Shown in pieces: positions 63,781 to 64,000 of a stretch of 64,000 nucleotides of DNA. Positions within the stretch are counted from its first letter, which is position 1. Every line of letters begins with the position of its first letter. A program made the translations under genes and the position numbers. The stretch is from Adiantum capillus-veneris (lineage: Eukaryota; Streptophyta; Polypodiopsida; Polypodiales; Pteridaceae), in NCBI GenBank assembly GCA_014529385.2, contig CM043954.1, forward strand, positions 3,790,501 through 3,854,500, written 5' to 3'. The notes beneath the pieces were generated by a model. The model did not search any database and had not been told where the DNA came from. It was given only the letters and a program-made list of their open reading frames with translations.

Positions 63781-64000
63781 TGTCACAAAGTGATGACATG
63801 GCTGTCCGCTCTGCAAGAAACCCTAACCCTAAAATCAAAAACCCTAATTTTGCAAAAACCCTAACCCTAAAATCAAAAACCCTATTTTTGCAAAAACCCG
63901 AAACCCTAAATGTTGACGTGGCTGAAATTCCCGAAGCTTTCGTGATTTACGGCACATCTCACGCTAACACGTGGCACTGTGTACGGATGCCAGCATTGGG
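63781..64000 (+). mobile_element. 3' LTR of V4, cut by the window end
   Basis: TGTCACAAAGTGATGACATGG; collinear with 51510-51760, including the AAACCCTAACCCTAAAATC motifs. By eye it differs from the 5' LTR at roughly one base in seven to ten, so the element is old. Confidence 0.9.

Overview
The window looks like a gene-poor, repeat-saturated stretch of a land-plant nuclear genome, probably a fern or another seed-free plant; the species cannot be named from sequence alone. The evidence is plant-type LTR retrotransposons primed by initiator tRNA-Met (TGGTATCAGAGC), chromodomain Ty3/gypsy elements, L1-type LINEs, hAT transposases with introns, long (CT)n/(GA)n tracts, CCCTAAA telomere-type motifs, a degenerate pentatricopeptide-repeat fragment and one exon of a plant family-4-type glycosyltransferase. 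There is no intact host gene, rRNA, tRNA or CRISPR array.

The dominant component is an LTR family called here family A. Its LTRs are about 1.0-1.25 kb, begin (element sense) with TGTCACGTGACA or TGTCACGTGCAC, end in TTACA or TAACA, and have a TATA box about 315 bp from the start, followed by a long R/U5 filled with degenerate copies of CAGCCCTAGCGTTTTTGCA. Copies lie mostly on the minus strand: 1800-2925, 5212-7973, 10350-13243, 20634-22255, 23035-28651 and 53197-59376, with one plus-strand copy at 29510-35629. No family A copy encodes reverse transcriptase or integrase. Most carry a coiled-coil, Asp/His-rich protein; one (5212-7973) carries an unrelated acidic gag-like protein behind the same polypurine tract and LTR.

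The second component is a chromovirus family with LTRs starting TGTCACAAA and containing telo-box-like AAACCCTAA motifs: a small non-coding derivative (16587-19585), a gag/LTR remnant (19716-20633), a gag-protease scrap (22372-23034), a nearly complete but mutated copy (40646-46387) and a long copy that runs off the window (51510 to 64000).

Insertions are deeply nested and several can be ordered from target-site duplications. A plus-strand LINE (28652-36968) is split by a family A element (29510-35629), which is itself split by a 3.2-kb hAT element (29709-32917, 8-bp duplication CCATCAGA). A minus-strand LINE (38895-46975) is split by a chromovirus (40646-46387). The gag of the last chromovirus is split by a family A element (53197-59376, duplication AGAGA), inside which a further solo LTR sits (57957-59169). 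A second hAT (47516-50928) is multiply frameshifted and carries a recent tandem duplication of one exon.

Region by region: 1-5211 degenerate LTR fragments, minisatellites and C/T-rich sequence; 5212-13243 family A elements, a tandem repeat and a PPR relic; 13244-19644 inverted LTR-like sequences around a glycosyltransferase exon, and the small chromovirus derivative; 19645-28651 an array of family A and chromovirus pieces; 28652-47000 LINEs with nested insertions and another Ty3/gypsy fragment; 47000-51509 the second hAT; 51510-64000 the last chromovirus with its nested family A element.
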